Positions 34,704 to 44,535 of a stretch of 64,000 nucleotides of DNA are shown one piece after another. The stretch's first letter is position 1. Every line of letters begins with the position of its first letter. The DNA comes from Leptolinea sp964420995 (lineage in GTDB: Bacteria; Chloroflexota; Anaerolineae; Anaerolineales; Anaerolineaceae). The notes beneath the pieces are model-generated. The model made no database searches. It saw nothing but the letters and a program-made list of their open reading frames with translations, and was not told the origin of the DNA. The stretch is taken from contig CAYQUX010000017.1 of NCBI GenBank assembly GCA_964420995.1, positions 38,277-102,276 on the forward strand, read 5' to 3'. A program made the position numbers and the translations under genes.

Positions 34704-36011
34704 ATGAAAAAGAAAACCAGCTTACCGGAAGCCCCCATTATAGACCTTGTGTTGTGTTTATCTGAGGCGGTGGATCTGGTCAGCCCGCTGGTGGCCGACC
34801 ATCACCGCCGCACGGCTCAGGTGGCGTTCGGTCTGGCGACACAAATGCGCCTGCCGGAAAAAGACATTCAGGATGTGGTAATGGCGGCCGCCCTGCATGA
34901 CGTGGGCGGGCTAACTCTTCAAGAAAGGCTTGGCACATTGGATTTCGAATACCAGGATCCGTATGGTCACTCGGTGCGCGGCTACCTGTTATTGCGTTCT
35001 TTTCCGCCGCTAAAACGGGCGGCCGATTTCATTCGTTTTCATCACGTTCCCTGGAACAATGGCCAGGGCGCGGAATTGGATGGCATGTCTGTTCTAAAAT
35101 ACAGCCACCTGCTGCACCTGGCTGATAGAATTGCCGTGTTGATCAACCCGGATGAGGAAATACTGGATCAGGTCAGTGGAATACGTGAGCGCATCAGCGC
35201 ACAGGCGGGATCACGGTTTGTGCCTGAAATGGTGGAAGCCTTTGACGCCCTGTCGCGGCGTGAAGCCTTCTGGTTGGATGCCGTGTATTACCTCTCACTT
35301 AATTCGCTGCGTACAAAGTTACACTGGCCTGGTTTGGCTGTGACCGACGAGGGTTTCTACGGCCTTTCCAATATATTTCGCCGTATCATTGATTTTCGCA
35401 GTCCATTCACGTCGACTCATTCCGCCGGGGTGGCTGTCTGCGCGGCTGAACTTGGACGCCTGTGCGGATTTTCGGAGGTTGAATGCCAGTTGCTCAACCT
35501 GGCCGGGCTTCTGCATGACCTGGGGAAGCTGGCGATACCGGCCGAAATCCTTGAAAAAAAGGGGCGGCTTACCCCGGAAGAAATGAACGTCATGCACCGG
35601 CATACCTACTACACGTTCAAAATAATGGAAACCCTGCAAATCCTTGACCTGGTGCGTATCTGGGCGGCGTACCATCACGAGCGTCTGGACGGCAAGGGAT
35701 ACCCGTTCCAGCTGAAGGAAGTGGATTTACCTCTGGGTTCCCGGATTGTCAGCGTGGCCGATATTTTTACCGCGCTTACCGAAGAGCGTCCATACAGGGA
35801 GCGCAGTACACCGGCAGAAGCCGTGAAGATACTGCAGGTGGCTTGCGATGACCATAAAGTGGACCGCGAGGTGGTGGAAAAACTATCCAACCATATGGAT
35901 GCGTTGGATTCCCTGGTTCGACAAGCCCAGGAATCCGCCCGCCTCGAATACCAGGTATTCCTTGAAACAGCCAGAAAATTGACACCTGTTGTTGCGGAGG
36001 AAATAATTTAG
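34704..36011 (+). CDS. Double HD domain protein with HD-GYP phosphodiesterase
   Basis: 435 aa cytoplasmic protein. An N-terminal HD domain (VADHHRRTAQVA with ALHDVGG) is followed by an HD-GYP domain: STHSAGVAVCAAELG, LLHDLGKLAIP, the metal ligands in HRHTYYTFKI, and YHHERLDGKGYP, the HHExxDGxGYP signature of cyclic-di-GMP phosphodiesterases. No receiver or sensor domain is attached. Start ATG 34704 after GAGGT. Its stop overlaps that of the convergent arabinofuranosidase gene by 4 bp. Confidence 0.9.
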   Translation: MKKKTSLPEAPIIDLVLCLSEAVDLVSPLVADHHRRTAQVAFGLATQMRLPEKDIQDVVMAAALHDVGGLTLQERLGTLDFEYQDPYGHSVRGYLLLRSFPPLKRAADFIRFHHVPWNNGQGAELDGMSVLKYSHLLHLADRIAVLINPDEEILDQVSGIRERISAQAGSRFVPEMVEAFDALSRREAFWLDAVYYLSLNSLRTKLHWPGLAVTDEGFYGLSNIFRRIIDFRSPFTSTHSAGVAVCAAELGRLCGFSEVECQLLNLAGLLHDLGKLAIPAEILEKKGRLTPEEMNVMHRHTYYTFKIMETLQILDLVRIWAAYHHERLDGKGYPFQLKEVDLPLGSRIVSVADIFTALTEERPYRERSTPAEAVKILQVACDDHKVDREVVEKLSNHMDALDSLVRQAQESARLEYQVFLETARKLTPVVAEEII

Positions 36012-37486
36012 AGCAGGTCAAAGCTGACGGCAACAAACGACAGCGGTGGTATGTCCATTTCTGCCGCGCCTTTCTTGGCACGGATGGCGTGGAACGGCCT
36101 GGCAAAAATATTCATTGGATCATCGAACGTATTTTTGCTTGAAGCGTTTTCACCGCTGATGATTTCCGCTGAATTTACGCATTTGATCATCCCTTCCATA
36201 TCAACGGCTACACTGGCCGGTTTTTCCGGGCTGCGGTTGACAGCAAAAACATGCAGTCTGTCTTCACCCAGCACGGCGCTGGTGTCAATACCGGATACTT
36301 CGCCGTAGACCCGGCTGGTATACCCGGGTCCGGAGATACTCTGGCGCAGTGACAGGCCATCACGCCGGTTGGCAACCATCAACAGGGGGTAATAGGTAGT
36401 CTGCATCAGCAGGTCATCACCTCGGGTAACCAGCGGCGCGATGGCGTTGACCACCTGGGCAAGGCTGGCCATCTTCACGCAATCGGCATGGCGGATGAAA
36501 CTGTTGATAAAACCGGCGACCACCAGCGCGTCAGCCAGGTCAAATTCTTCTTCAACCAGGTGTGGGGCGAATTTCCCATGTCCGGTAGAAAATTCAGGTC
36601 CGGTGGTGCGGTACCACACATTCCATTCATCAAAACTCAAGTAGATCCGTTTGGAACTGCGCCTTCTGGCCTGCACAAAGCGGCAGACCGCGTCCATCTC
36701 TTCGATCTGCCGGTCAATCCCAATTGTGCTGGCCAGGTATTCGGGCAGATTGCCATCTTTATTAACGGCGTAGCGGTGCAGGCTGATGGTATCGATCTGG
36801 TCGCCCAGGCATTCCAAAACCTCGCGATCCCATTCCAGGTAAGTGGGTAGGTCGATTGTACAGCTCCCGCAGGCGGTCAACTCGATGGAAGGATCCACCT
36901 CCTTCATCAGGCTGGCTGCCTGGCTGGCGCGCAGGGCGTATTCTCCGGCGGGTGCATGACCCAACTGCCAGGGACCGTCCATTTCGTTGCCCAGGCACCA
37001 GTATTTAACACCTCCCGTCTGTGCAGATGCGACAGACGGGTTGATACGCCCGGTCTTATTGCAATAGTCCACCCAATCGCGGGCTTCTTCAGGAGTGCCG
37101 GTACCCAGGTTGCAGGCCAGCATGGGCTGCCAGTCCATCAACGCGCAAAGTCTCAGGAATTCATCCGTACCGAATTGGTTGGTTTCCAGGCTGTCCCAGA
37201 CCGGGTCTGTAATTACCGGCCGCCGATCTTTTGGACCAACGCCATCCCTCCAGTGGTAGCCTGAAGCGAAATTACCACCGGGGTAGCGCATGGTGGTCAA
37301 ACGTAACGCTTTAAGCGCTTTCAAAACATCTGTGCGAAAACCGTTCTCATCCGCGTGGATCGATTCAGGCTGGAAGACGCCTTCATACACTGCCCGGCCA
37401 AGATGTTCCAGAAAACCACCAAACAGACGCGGGTCGACGGATGCTATGGTGAATTGCGGGTGTAATGTAATGTGATACATGTTCAT
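36008..37486 (-). CDS. Alpha-L-arabinofuranosidase (GH51)
   Basis: 492 aa, no signal peptide, so it acts on imported arabino-oligosaccharides in the cytoplasm, releasing terminal L-arabinose. GH51 landmarks: FGGFLEHLGRAVYEG, MRYPGGNFASGYHW, acid/base Glu in WCLGNEMDGPWQ, nucleophile Glu in SFDEWNVWY. It is the last gene behind a CUT1 importer, which supports arabinoxylan or arabinan side-chain use. Confidence 0.95.
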   Translation of the reverse strand: MNMYHITLHPQFTIASVDPRLFGGFLEHLGRAVYEGVFQPESIHADENGFRTDVLKALKALRLTTMRYPGGNFASGYHWRDGVGPKDRRPVITDPVWDSLETNQFGTDEFLRLCALMDWQPMLACNLGTGTPEEARDWVDYCNKTGRINPSVASAQTGGVKYWCLGNEMDGPWQLGHAPAGEYALRASQAASLMKEVDPSIELTACGSCTIDLPTYLEWDREVLECLGDQIDTISLHRYAVNKDGNLPEYLASTIGIDRQIEEMDAVCRFVQARRRSSKRIYLSFDEWNVWYRTTGPEFSTGHGKFAPHLVEEEFDLADALVVAGFINSFIRHADCVKMASLAQVVNAIAPLVTRGDDLLMQTTYYPLLMVANRRDGLSLRQSISGPGYTSRVYGEVSGIDTSAVLGEDRLHVFAVNRSPEKPASVAVDMEGMIKCVNSAEIISGENASSKNTFDDPMNIFARPFHAIRAKKGAAEMDIPPLSFVAVSFDLL

Positions 37487-37573
37487 GGATTTGTCCTGTG
37501 ATACCGGTCGACCGGATGAGTATATATATTCATCCGGTCGACGGCAGAAAGGAAGAAAGAATTATGAAAGAAC

Positions 37574-38443
37574 TCAGCCTTTGATGGCTCCAGCCGTGAG
37601 ACCGGCGACGATTTGTTTTTCAGCAAACAGGTAAAACACAATGGTTGGAATGGATGACAGGAAGACAAAGGCGGATACGAGAGCCAGATCCTGCCCCCAT
37701 TGACCCTGGAACTGCATGGTGCCAAGTGTGAGTGTCCACAGCTCATTATTATTAAGCACCACCAGGGGAACCAGCAGGTCGTTCCAGCTTACTATCATGA
37801 CCAGCGCGGCAACGGCGGCCAATGATGGCTTGACCAACGGCAGCATGATGCGCCAGAAGAAATCAAAGTTATTGCAGCCGTCAATATATGCCGCGTCCTG
37901 CAATTCGGTGGGAACAGCCGTAAAAAAGCCTTTCAGGATCAGGATGTTGCCGGAAAGTTGGAAGGCGATCTGTACAAGGATAATGCCCACCAGCGAGTCA
38001 ATCAACGGAATACCCATCTGGGTGATCTGTCGAAGGACAAAATACACGGGCAAAATGGCCACATTGATCGGGAACATCAATCCCAGAGTGAACAGGTTGA
38101 AAACAAAATTCTTTCCCCGAAATTCAAGCCGGGCGAGAACAAAGGAGACCATGGCGCAGATGAGGACAGTTCCTGCCGTGGTCGCCACCATGACAATGAG
38201 ACTGTTCTTCATCATGTTCCAGAAGGACGGTGTGGTCAGAATTCCTATAATATTTTCCCACTGGGGTGGATTGGGAAGATCGTACGGGTGCGAGTACATC
38301 TGCCCGGTGGTTTTGACACTGCCAAACATCAGGATCACAATGGGAACAAAGATCAGGATGGTGGCAATGACCAGTATTAAATATTGCAAAGCGCGCGGAA
38401 CCGCTTTTCGCATCCATTTTGGGGTGGGAATCACTCTTTGCAT
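37574..38443 (-). CDS. CUT1 carbohydrate ABC transporter permease (MalG-like)
   Basis: 289 aa, six predicted helices. The coupling loop (EAA motif) reads ELQDAAYIDGCNNFDFFWRI and the C-terminus ends AGLTAGAIKG, both typical of MalG-type subunits. It pairs with the MalF-like permease 12 bp upstream in the operon. Confidence 0.93.
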   Translation of the reverse strand: MQRVIPTPKWMRKAVPRALQYLILVIATILIFVPIVILMFGSVKTTGQMYSHPYDLPNPPQWENIIGILTTPSFWNMMKNSLIVMVATTAGTVLICAMVSFVLARLEFRGKNFVFNLFTLGLMFPINVAILPVYFVLRQITQMGIPLIDSLVGIILVQIAFQLSGNILILKGFFTAVPTELQDAAYIDGCNNFDFFWRIMLPLVKPSLAAVAALVMIVSWNDLLVPLVVLNNNELWTLTLGTMQFQGQWGQDLALVSAFVFLSSIPTIVFYLFAEKQIVAGLTAGAIKG

Positions 38444-38455
38444 CGCGGATCCTTT

Positions 38456-39400
38456 CTAAAGACCGGTAAGGTAATCGGGTTTCTTGGTCATCTGCTGATA
38501 GATCAAAGAGAAGATCACGCAGAGGATGAACATGATGATGGCCACCGCGGATCCATACCCCAGTTGGAAGCGGACGAAACCAAAGCGGTACATGTACGTG
38601 GCCATGGTCTCACTGGCATTGACCGGTCCACCGCCCGTCATCACCCAGACAATAATAAATTGCTGTATGGAACCCAGTACCGACATATAAACAGACGTCT
38701 TGATCGGGCTGCCCAGCAGCGGCAGGGTGATGTAAAAAAAGTTTTGAATAGAGTTGGCGCCGTCCATACGGGCTGCCTCTTCAATATCAGTTGGAATGTT
38801 CTGCAACCCTGTCAGGTACAGGAGCATATGAAATCCGAAATATTTCCAGGTTAAGACCATGAAAACAGCAAAGAGGACGATATTCATATCGCCCAACCAG
38901 GATACTGGGGTTAACCCCAACTGGACCAAAATGCCATTGAAAAGACCGCGTTCCGGGTCGGCGTTGTATAGCAGCAGCCACATGATACCCGCATTAACTT
39001 CGGAAAGAACATAGGGGAGAAAGAAAATCGTCCGAAAAAGACTGCGGCCGGGTAGATCACGGCCGACCAGAACAGCCAGCAGCATGGCCATGGGAAGCTG
39101 GATTCCCAGAGAGCATACGATAATCACCAGAACATTCTTGACCGCCTTCAAGAAAACTTCATCTGAGATGATCTTAACATAATTATTCAACCCAACATTT
39201 TTTACCGCGGGACCTAACCCATTCCAGTTAAAGGTACTGTAGTACACTGACCGAAAGATGGGATAGATCACAAAAAGGAAAAATAGAATAAGTGCAGGCA
39301 ATAAAAAAAGGGCGATGAACAGGTTTTCTTTGGCTTTACGGGAAAGACCGGATGTATGTTTGGAACCGACAACTTTAGGAATTGTGAACAGTGGCTGCAT
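38456..39400 (-). CDS. CUT1 carbohydrate ABC transporter permease (MalF-like)
   Basis: 314 aa, about six helices, with the EAA loop DIEEAARMDGANSIQNFFYI and the upstream LFLLPALILFFLFVIYPIFRS start typical of MalF/UgpA-type subunits. No ATPase gene lies in this operon, so the importer probably borrows a shared MsmX/MalK-like ATPase encoded elsewhere. Confidence 0.93.
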   Translation of the reverse strand: MQPLFTIPKVVGSKHTSGLSRKAKENLFIALFLLPALILFFLFVIYPIFRSVYYSTFNWNGLGPAVKNVGLNNYVKIISDEVFLKAVKNVLVIIVCSLGIQLPMAMLLAVLVGRDLPGRSLFRTIFFLPYVLSEVNAGIMWLLLYNADPERGLFNGILVQLGLTPVSWLGDMNIVLFAVFMVLTWKYFGFHMLLYLTGLQNIPTDIEEAARMDGANSIQNFFYITLPLLGSPIKTSVYMSVLGSIQQFIIVWVMTGGGPVNASETMATYMYRFGFVRFQLGYGSAVAIIMFILCVIFSLIYQQMTKKPDYLTGL

Positions 39401-39533
39401 AAAGAACTCTTTCTCTCTATCATATCCGGGTGAGAATTGTTGGTGGAAAGCCCGGGTATTATCCTCAGGGAGATATTCAGGGGATTACTTAATCATCTTA
39501 CATCAATGTACACGTAATAGGATTACCTGATTC

Positions 39534-39582
39534 AAAAAGAACAGGTGCGGGACAACCTGTAACGGTCATCCACGCACCTGTT
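39534..39582 (-). terminator. Stem-loop/terminator between binding-protein and permease genes
   Basis: ACAGGTGCG (39541-39549) pairs with CGCACCTGT (39573-39581); on the minus strand a TTTTT run follows. Partial termination here would favour expression of the upstream binding-protein gene. Confidence 0.75.
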
Positions 39583-39595
39583 TTGTTACAGGAAA

Positions 39596-40885
39596 TTATT
39601 TCATGTTCTCTTTGGCAGAAGCCTCAATCGCTTTGGCTACGTCTTCCGGAGAAGCAGTACCAGCGAAGAGTTTCTGGGTATTGTCGTTGATGGCTCCACC
39701 AACGGCACCGGGCAGGAACTGATCGTAGTACAACTGGAAGTATTTCGCCTGGGCAAATTTGGCCTGGACCAGTTTCATGTTGGCATCTGTAATACCAACT
39801 TCGGCACCGGCAACCACGGGGATACCCGTGCCGCTCTTGGCGATGGTGGTCTGATTTTCAACATTGGTCAGGAATTTGACGAAGTCGATGGCTTCGGGGG
39901 TGGCATCTTTGCCAACAGCGAAACCGTTACCGCCGCCGACGCAGTCGCTGCCATCACCGGCGCCGCCTTCAACAGCGGGGAAGCCGAACATACCGAGGTT
40001 GGCAACACCCTTCTTGTCAGCGCTGTTGGCAGCCTGAACAGAAGGAGACCACTGTCCACCAAGTATCATGGCGGCTTTGCTATTTCCGAGGGCGGCCTGC
40101 ATATCATCGTGGGTCGCGCCCAGGAAACCATCCTGGAAGGGCTGCATGTCGATGAGTTTCTTGAGTTCTTCACCGGCTTTTACGAACGCGGGATCTGCGA
40201 AGGAGCCAGAGCGATCGAGGGCAGCTTTGAAACCTTTTTCGCCGCCGATGCGGGTGGCCAGGTATGACCACATATGCATGCCGGTCCAGGAATCTTTTTC
40301 ACCGAGAGCGATGGGGGTGATGCCGGCGTCTTTCAATTTCTTGACGGCAGCCAGGAATTCAGACCAGGTGGCGGGTTCTTTGTCAATGCCGGCTTTTTTG
40401 AACAGGTCTTTGTTGTACCACCAGCCAACCATGCCCATGTCCCACGGAACGCCGTAGTTCTTGCCATCATTTGCGAAGACAGCCAGAGCGCCGGGAGCGA
40501 AGGATTTGCGCCATTTGCCGCCATCAGCATCCAGATCAGCGGTGATGTCTTTCAACAGACCAGCTTCAATTTGCTCGGCCAGACCGCCGCCGCCCCAGCT
40601 CTGGAAGATATCAGGAACTTCACCGGACTGCATAACGGTGGTGAGTTTGGTCTTGAAGGCTTCGTTTTCCAGAACAGTGATCTTGATTTCCACATTCGGG
40701 TGGGCTTTGGTGTAGGCATCGGCCATCTTCTGCCAGTCAGTGAGGGCAGGATCTTTGGTGGAAATGTGCCACCAGTCGATGACGACTTTGTCGGCTTTGG
40801 CTACAACGGCCGGGGCCGGGACGGCTGCCAGAACAAAGACAGCGATCATCAAAATACTTAACATCTTGAACATTTTGTTACGCAT
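39596..40885 (-). CDS. CUT1 carbohydrate ABC transporter substrate-binding protein
   Basis: 429 aa, SBP_bac_1 (MalE-like) fold. The signal peptide is Sec-type, MRNKMFKMLSILMIAVFVLAAVPAPAVVAKA (start and end shown), and lacks a lipobox cysteine, unlike the other binding proteins in this window; anchoring is unclear. DWQKMADAYTKAHPNVEIKI and GKNYGVPWDMGMVGWWYNKDLF (partly) are typical. Start ATG 40885 behind AAGGAGAAGG; a longer frame to 40960 is rejected. It follows LacI regulator 1. The ligand is probably an arabinose- or xylose-containing oligosaccharide. Confidence 0.92.
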   Translation of the reverse strand: MRNKMFKMLSILMIAVFVLAAVPAPAVVAKADKVVIDWWHISTKDPALTDWQKMADAYTKAHPNVEIKITVLENEAFKTKLTTVMQSGEVPDIFQSWGGGGLAEQIEAGLLKDITADLDADGGKWRKSFAPGALAVFANDGKNYGVPWDMGMVGWWYNKDLFKKAGIDKEPATWSEFLAAVKKLKDAGITPIALGEKDSWTGMHMWSYLATRIGGEKGFKAALDRSGSFADPAFVKAGEELKKLIDMQPFQDGFLGATHDDMQAALGNSKAAMILGGQWSPSVQAANSADKKGVANLGMFGFPAVEGGAGDGSDCVGGGNGFAVGKDATPEAIDFVKFLTNVENQTTIAKSGTGIPVVAGAEVGITDANMKLVQAKFAQAKYFQLYYDQFLPGAVGGAINDNTQKLFAGTASPEDVAKAIEASAKENMK

Positions 40886-40977
40886 AACACCCTTCTCCTT
40901 TTTTTGTTTTGATACATTGAGGTATGAGGACAAACACTCAATAGCTGATTTGGAAAACAATCACCTCCTTCTGGTTT

Positions 40978-42009
40978 TCAGATCCGTGGGGGCTGGCAGG
41001 AATTTCGTATCACCAGTCCCGTAGGTAGTTCAATTCTTTTGGTCGGGTTTCCAGGATTCTTGAGCAGGTCCAGCAGGATCTGCGTTGCCACACTGCCCAT
41101 CTTGCGCAAGGGCTGCTTTACCGTGGTCAACGCGGGATGAATGATGCTGGCCTGGGGAATGTCATCAAACCCGACAATGGAGATATCTTCTGGAATGCGC
41201 TTTCCCTTTTCCCTGACAGCATCCATGGCGCCAAAAGCCATGACATCATTCGAAGCGAAAATAGCCGTCGGGGGATTGGACAAATTCAATAGATCCATGG
41301 CGCAGTTATAGCCGTCCAATTGATTGAACGTGCTCTTCCGGACGAGTTCTTCTTCAAAGGGAATGTGGGATGCCCACAACGCGGCGCGGTAACCTTCCAG
41401 CCGGTCCACCGCCGCGCCAAGGTCCATCCAGCCGGTAATAAAACCAATGCGTTTATGCCCGAGGTGGATCAAATATTCGGTGGCGTTGTACGCGCCTTGC
41501 CAGTTGGCGGCGCCCACAGCAGGGCAGTCTTTGCCGGAACCCTGGTGATCGACCAGAACGAACGGGAAATGCCGTTTGTTCAACGTGTCAACATAATCTT
41601 CCGGGTTCCTGGGAAGCACAAGGATCAAGCCATCCACAATACCCTGCGCCAGACTGGTCACATAATCGGCTTCCAGCACCGGGGTGCGGTGCGTGGTGTA
41701 CAGCATGAGGTCATATTCGGCCAGTTGTAATTCTGTGTCGATCCCCTGAATGATCTCGCCGATGTAACCGGTGCCCAGATCGGGAACCAGGATGCCGATG
41801 ATGTGCGTTTTCCCTCCGGCCAGGCTGCGCGCCTGCCGGTTGACCACATACCCCAGATCATGGATCACCTGATTAACGCGTTCACGTGTCTCGATACGCA
41901 CATGTGGATCATTATTCAACACGCGAGATACGGTGCCGTACGAAACCCCGGCGCGCGAGGCGACTTCAAAGATGGTGATGGTACTGGGTGAGGAGCCGGA
42001 AGTTTTCAT
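40978..42009 (-). CDS. LacI-family transcriptional regulator 1
   Basis: 343 aa. N-terminal LacI helix-turn-helix and hinge (TIFEVASRAGVSYGTVSRVLNN), followed by a sugar-binding-protein-like effector domain (IIGILVPDLGTGYIGEIIQGI). It leads the operon with the CUT1 importer and GH51 gene, so it likely senses an arabinose/xylose compound. It is about as close in sequence to LacI regulator 2 as paralogues are. Two operator-like palindromes lie in its own upstream region. Confidence 0.93.
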   Translation of the reverse strand: MKTSGSSPSTITIFEVASRAGVSYGTVSRVLNNDPHVRIETRERVNQVIHDLGYVVNRQARSLAGGKTHIIGILVPDLGTGYIGEIIQGIDTELQLAEYDLMLYTTHRTPVLEADYVTSLAQGIVDGLILVLPRNPEDYVDTLNKRHFPFVLVDHQGSGKDCPAVGAANWQGAYNATEYLIHLGHKRIGFITGWMDLGAAVDRLEGYRAALWASHIPFEEELVRKSTFNQLDGYNCAMDLLNLSNPPTAIFASNDVMAFGAMDAVREKGKRIPEDISIVGFDDIPQASIIHPALTTVKQPLRKMGSVATQILLDLLKNPGNPTKRIELPTGLVIRNSCQPPRI

Positions 42010-42031
42010 GCGGTCAGAAATTTGTTGAAAC

Positions 42032-42049
42032 CACGTAAGCGTTTACGTG
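42032..42049. promoter_or_regulatory. LacI-type operator (palindrome)
   Basis: CACGTAAGCGTTTACGTG: 7-bp perfect arms around GCGT, 23 bp upstream of the LacI 1 start codon, inside its predicted 5' untranslated region. Confidence 0.7.
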
Positions 42050-42167
42050 AAAACCAGTGAGCCAATCATTATGAAAGAGACAATAGAAATACAACAGCTA
42101 TTACGCCTATTCTGGAGAGCAAAACTATGTTCAATTATTCAAAAATCTAAGGAACTGTGATTTATTC

Positions 42168-42215
42168 GTGGAAGCGTTTACAAAATTATTATAGCAACCG
42201 ATTTTTACTTGTCAA
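42168..42215 (-). promoter_or_regulatory. Promoter and second LacI-type operator of the LacI 1 operon
   Basis: Minus-strand TTGACA (42215-42210), 16-bp spacer, TATAAT (42193-42188), preceded by TG as in an extended -10. Directly downstream is TGTAAACGCTTCCA (within 42168-42185), which shares GTAAACGCTT with the palindrome at 42032. Binding there would block initiation, suggesting autoregulation. Confidence 0.7.
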
Positions 42216-42303
42216 GAATGAATGTTGGATAAACAAACAAATTAATACATTGGTCACTGACAATTGTTATCCTGTAAGTGACAAAGTTCTTACAGGATAT
42301 ATA

Positions 42304-42334
42304 AAACACCACCCGGGATTAATGGGTGGTGTTT
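42304..42334 (-). terminator. Terminator of the xylB-GH3 unit
   Basis: AAACACCACCC (42304-42314) pairs with GGGTGGTGTTT (42324-42334); on the minus strand a TTTTATAT tract follows. Confidence 0.85.
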
Positions 42335-42362
42335 CCTTGGATGTGCTATGTTCCTGACAGGA

Positions 42363-44504
42363 TCAGGCCAGGTTGAATGAATCGGTCAGCGGCGGCTGAA
42401 GCCCGAGAGCGGTGGAACGTTCCACAGGAGAACTACCGCCGATCCGCAGTGTGAATGACCCGCTTTCCAGCCGCTCGTCTCCATTTTCATCGACCAGAGC
42501 CATCATGCCAGGAGTGACTGTGAATGATATTGTCTGTTTTTCTCCGGGTTGAAGGCTGATCCTTTTGAAGCCGATCAACTTATGCAGGGGCACTTTTACT
42601 GACGCCTGTTCGTCCGTCAAGTATACCTGGGTTACTTCTTCCGCTTCCATATCGCCGGCATTGGTTATTGTGAATTGCATGTCCAGAGATTGACCCTTTT
42701 TAACTTCCCTGGCGGCAAGTTTTAGATCACCATAAGTGAATCTGGAATAACTTAATCCAAACCCAAAGGGGTACAGCGGGGTATCTGTGGAATACCGATA
42801 GGTGCGGTGGTCCATGCTGTAGTCATCAAAGTCCGGCAATTGCGCGGTCGACAGCGGGAAGGTGAGGGGTAATTTGCCTGAGGGAGATACCCGGCCGAAG
42901 AGGACATCGGCCAGGGCCTTCCCGCCCTCCATGCCCGGGTACCAGACGAACACAATGGCTTCAACCAGGTCCGCGATCTCACCCAACGCGATGGGGCTGC
43001 CGCCGAACAGAACCAGAACAACTTTGGCTCCCCTGACCACCAGTTTCTTGATGTATTCCGCCTGTTGGGCCGGGAGTTCAATCGTCTCACGATCGCCCTG
43101 GCGGGTGGAGAGCAGGGCGTCACCTTCCTCGCCTTCCAGCATCGGCGCGAGACCCATGCAGGCAATGGTGACGTCCGCGGCTGGCGCGGCGTCCAACGAC
43201 CAGTCCCAGTCGTTGGCGGCCGTTTGCGCCAACAGCGTGCCGGGTTTGTATTCCACTTTGGTGCCTTCCGGCGCACGCTGCGCGATACCTTCCAGGGCGG
43301 TGGTCATGGTTTCACCGATGCCGAAGTAGCTGCCCAGCAGGCAGTCCAGATTGGCCGCGTTCGGGCCGACTACATACAGGTCGCGCACATTTTCCTTCAG
43401 GGGTAAAACATTGTTCTTGTTCTTCAACAATACAATGGAGCGAATCGCCGTCTCATAAGAGAGTTTTCTGTGTTCTTTGCAGCCCACCACACTCATGGGG
43501 ATGGACGCGTACGGTACCTGATCGGGTGGGTCGAACATGCCCAGCTTGAAACGGGTGGCATATGTACGGCGCAACGCCCGGTCAATATCCGCTTCGCTGA
43601 GTAGACCTCGTTCCAAAGCTTCCGGCAGGTTTTCGTACGTGCAAATGCAGCTCTGGTCACACCCGGCTTTTACCGCCACCGCAGATGATTCGGCCGCGTC
43701 ATTGGTGAACTTGTGGTAAAGGTGGAAGTCGTTCAATGCACCGCAGTCAGACACAAAATGTCCTTTGAATCCCCATTTTTCCCGCAGGATTTCTTGAATG
43801 AGCAGAGGAGAGGCGCAGCAGGGAACACCATACAGGCGGGTATAGGCACCCATCATAATTTCCACACCGGCATCCACCACCAGTTTCTTGAATGCCGGCA
43901 GGTAGGTATCAAACAGGTCGCGTTTGGAAACATTGGCGTCGAATGTGTGGCGCTGACCTTCAGGTCCGCTGTGTACGGCGTAATGCTTGCCGCAGGCTGC
44001 CGTCCGCAAATAGCGCGGATCGTCACCCTGCATGCCGCGCACGAAGGCGGCGCCCATTTCACCGGTCAGGAAGGGGTCTTCCCCCCAGGTTTCCTGACCA
44101 CGCCCCCAGCGGGGATCGCGGAAGATGTTAACGTTTGGCGACCAGAAGGTCAGTCCTTGATAGATGATTGTGTTGCCGCGTTTACGAAGTGTTTCATGAT
44201 ATTTGGCGCGGGCTTCCGTGCTTATGGCCGTGGCGACCTTCTTAATTAACTCTGGATCCCAGGTGGCGGCCATGCCAATGGCTTGCGGGAACACGGTGGC
44301 CCGTCCGTTGCGGCCGACCCCGTGCAGCGCTTCATTCCAGTAGTGATATTCCGGAATCCCAAACCGGTCGATGGCGGCAGCATTGCTGCACATCTGGCTG
44401 ATCTTTTCGTCCAGCGTCATGCGTGAGAGAAGATCATCAACCCGATTCTCCACAGGTTGGGAAGCATCCAAATAAAGAGGAGTATTTGTATCAGTGGAAT
44501 TCAT
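42363..44504 (-). CDS. Glycoside hydrolase family 3 (probable beta-xylosidase / beta-glucosidase)
   Basis: 713 aa, no signal peptide, cytoplasmic. GH3 N-terminal barrel with NEALHGVGRNGRATVFPQ, FWSPNVNIFRDPRWGRGQE (start shown), GKHYAVHSGPE and the nucleophile aspartate in FVSDCGALND; GH3 C-terminal domain; C-terminal fibronectin III-like domain ending in FTLRIGGSS. The NEALHGV and GVPCCASPLL segments are those of beta-xylosidase-like GH3 members. Together with xylB upstream this suggests xylo-oligosaccharide hydrolysis to xylose. Confidence 0.9.
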   Translation of the reverse strand: MNSTDTNTPLYLDASQPVENRVDDLLSRMTLDEKISQMCSNAAAIDRFGIPEYHYWNEALHGVGRNGRATVFPQAIGMAATWDPELIKKVATAISTEARAKYHETLRKRGNTIIYQGLTFWSPNVNIFRDPRWGRGQETWGEDPFLTGEMGAAFVRGMQGDDPRYLRTAACGKHYAVHSGPEGQRHTFDANVSKRDLFDTYLPAFKKLVVDAGVEIMMGAYTRLYGVPCCASPLLIQEILREKWGFKGHFVSDCGALNDFHLYHKFTNDAAESSAVAVKAGCDQSCICTYENLPEALERGLLSEADIDRALRRTYATRFKLGMFDPPDQVPYASIPMSVVGCKEHRKLSYETAIRSIVLLKNKNNVLPLKENVRDLYVVGPNAANLDCLLGSYFGIGETMTTALEGIAQRAPEGTKVEYKPGTLLAQTAANDWDWSLDAAPAADVTIACMGLAPMLEGEEGDALLSTRQGDRETIELPAQQAEYIKKLVVRGAKVVLVLFGGSPIALGEIADLVEAIVFVWYPGMEGGKALADVLFGRVSPSGKLPLTFPLSTAQLPDFDDYSMDHRTYRYSTDTPLYPFGFGLSYSRFTYGDLKLAAREVKKGQSLDMQFTITNAGDMEAEEVTQVYLTDEQASVKVPLHKLIGFKRISLQPGEKQTISFTVTPGMMALVDENGDERLESGSFTLRIGGSSPVERSTALGLQPPLTDSFNLA

Positions 44505-44535
44505 TAATCAAACATTTCCTTGTTTTCCGAAATAT

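Larger units (their letters stand above)
42010..42362. other. 353-bp gap between LacI 1 and the GH3 gene
   Basis: Contains two LacI-type operators and a promoter (listed separately), an 11-bp perfect inverted repeat TATCCTGTAAG/CTTACAGGATA (42268-42299), and the GH3 terminator. No coding sequence is visible. Confidence 0.7.
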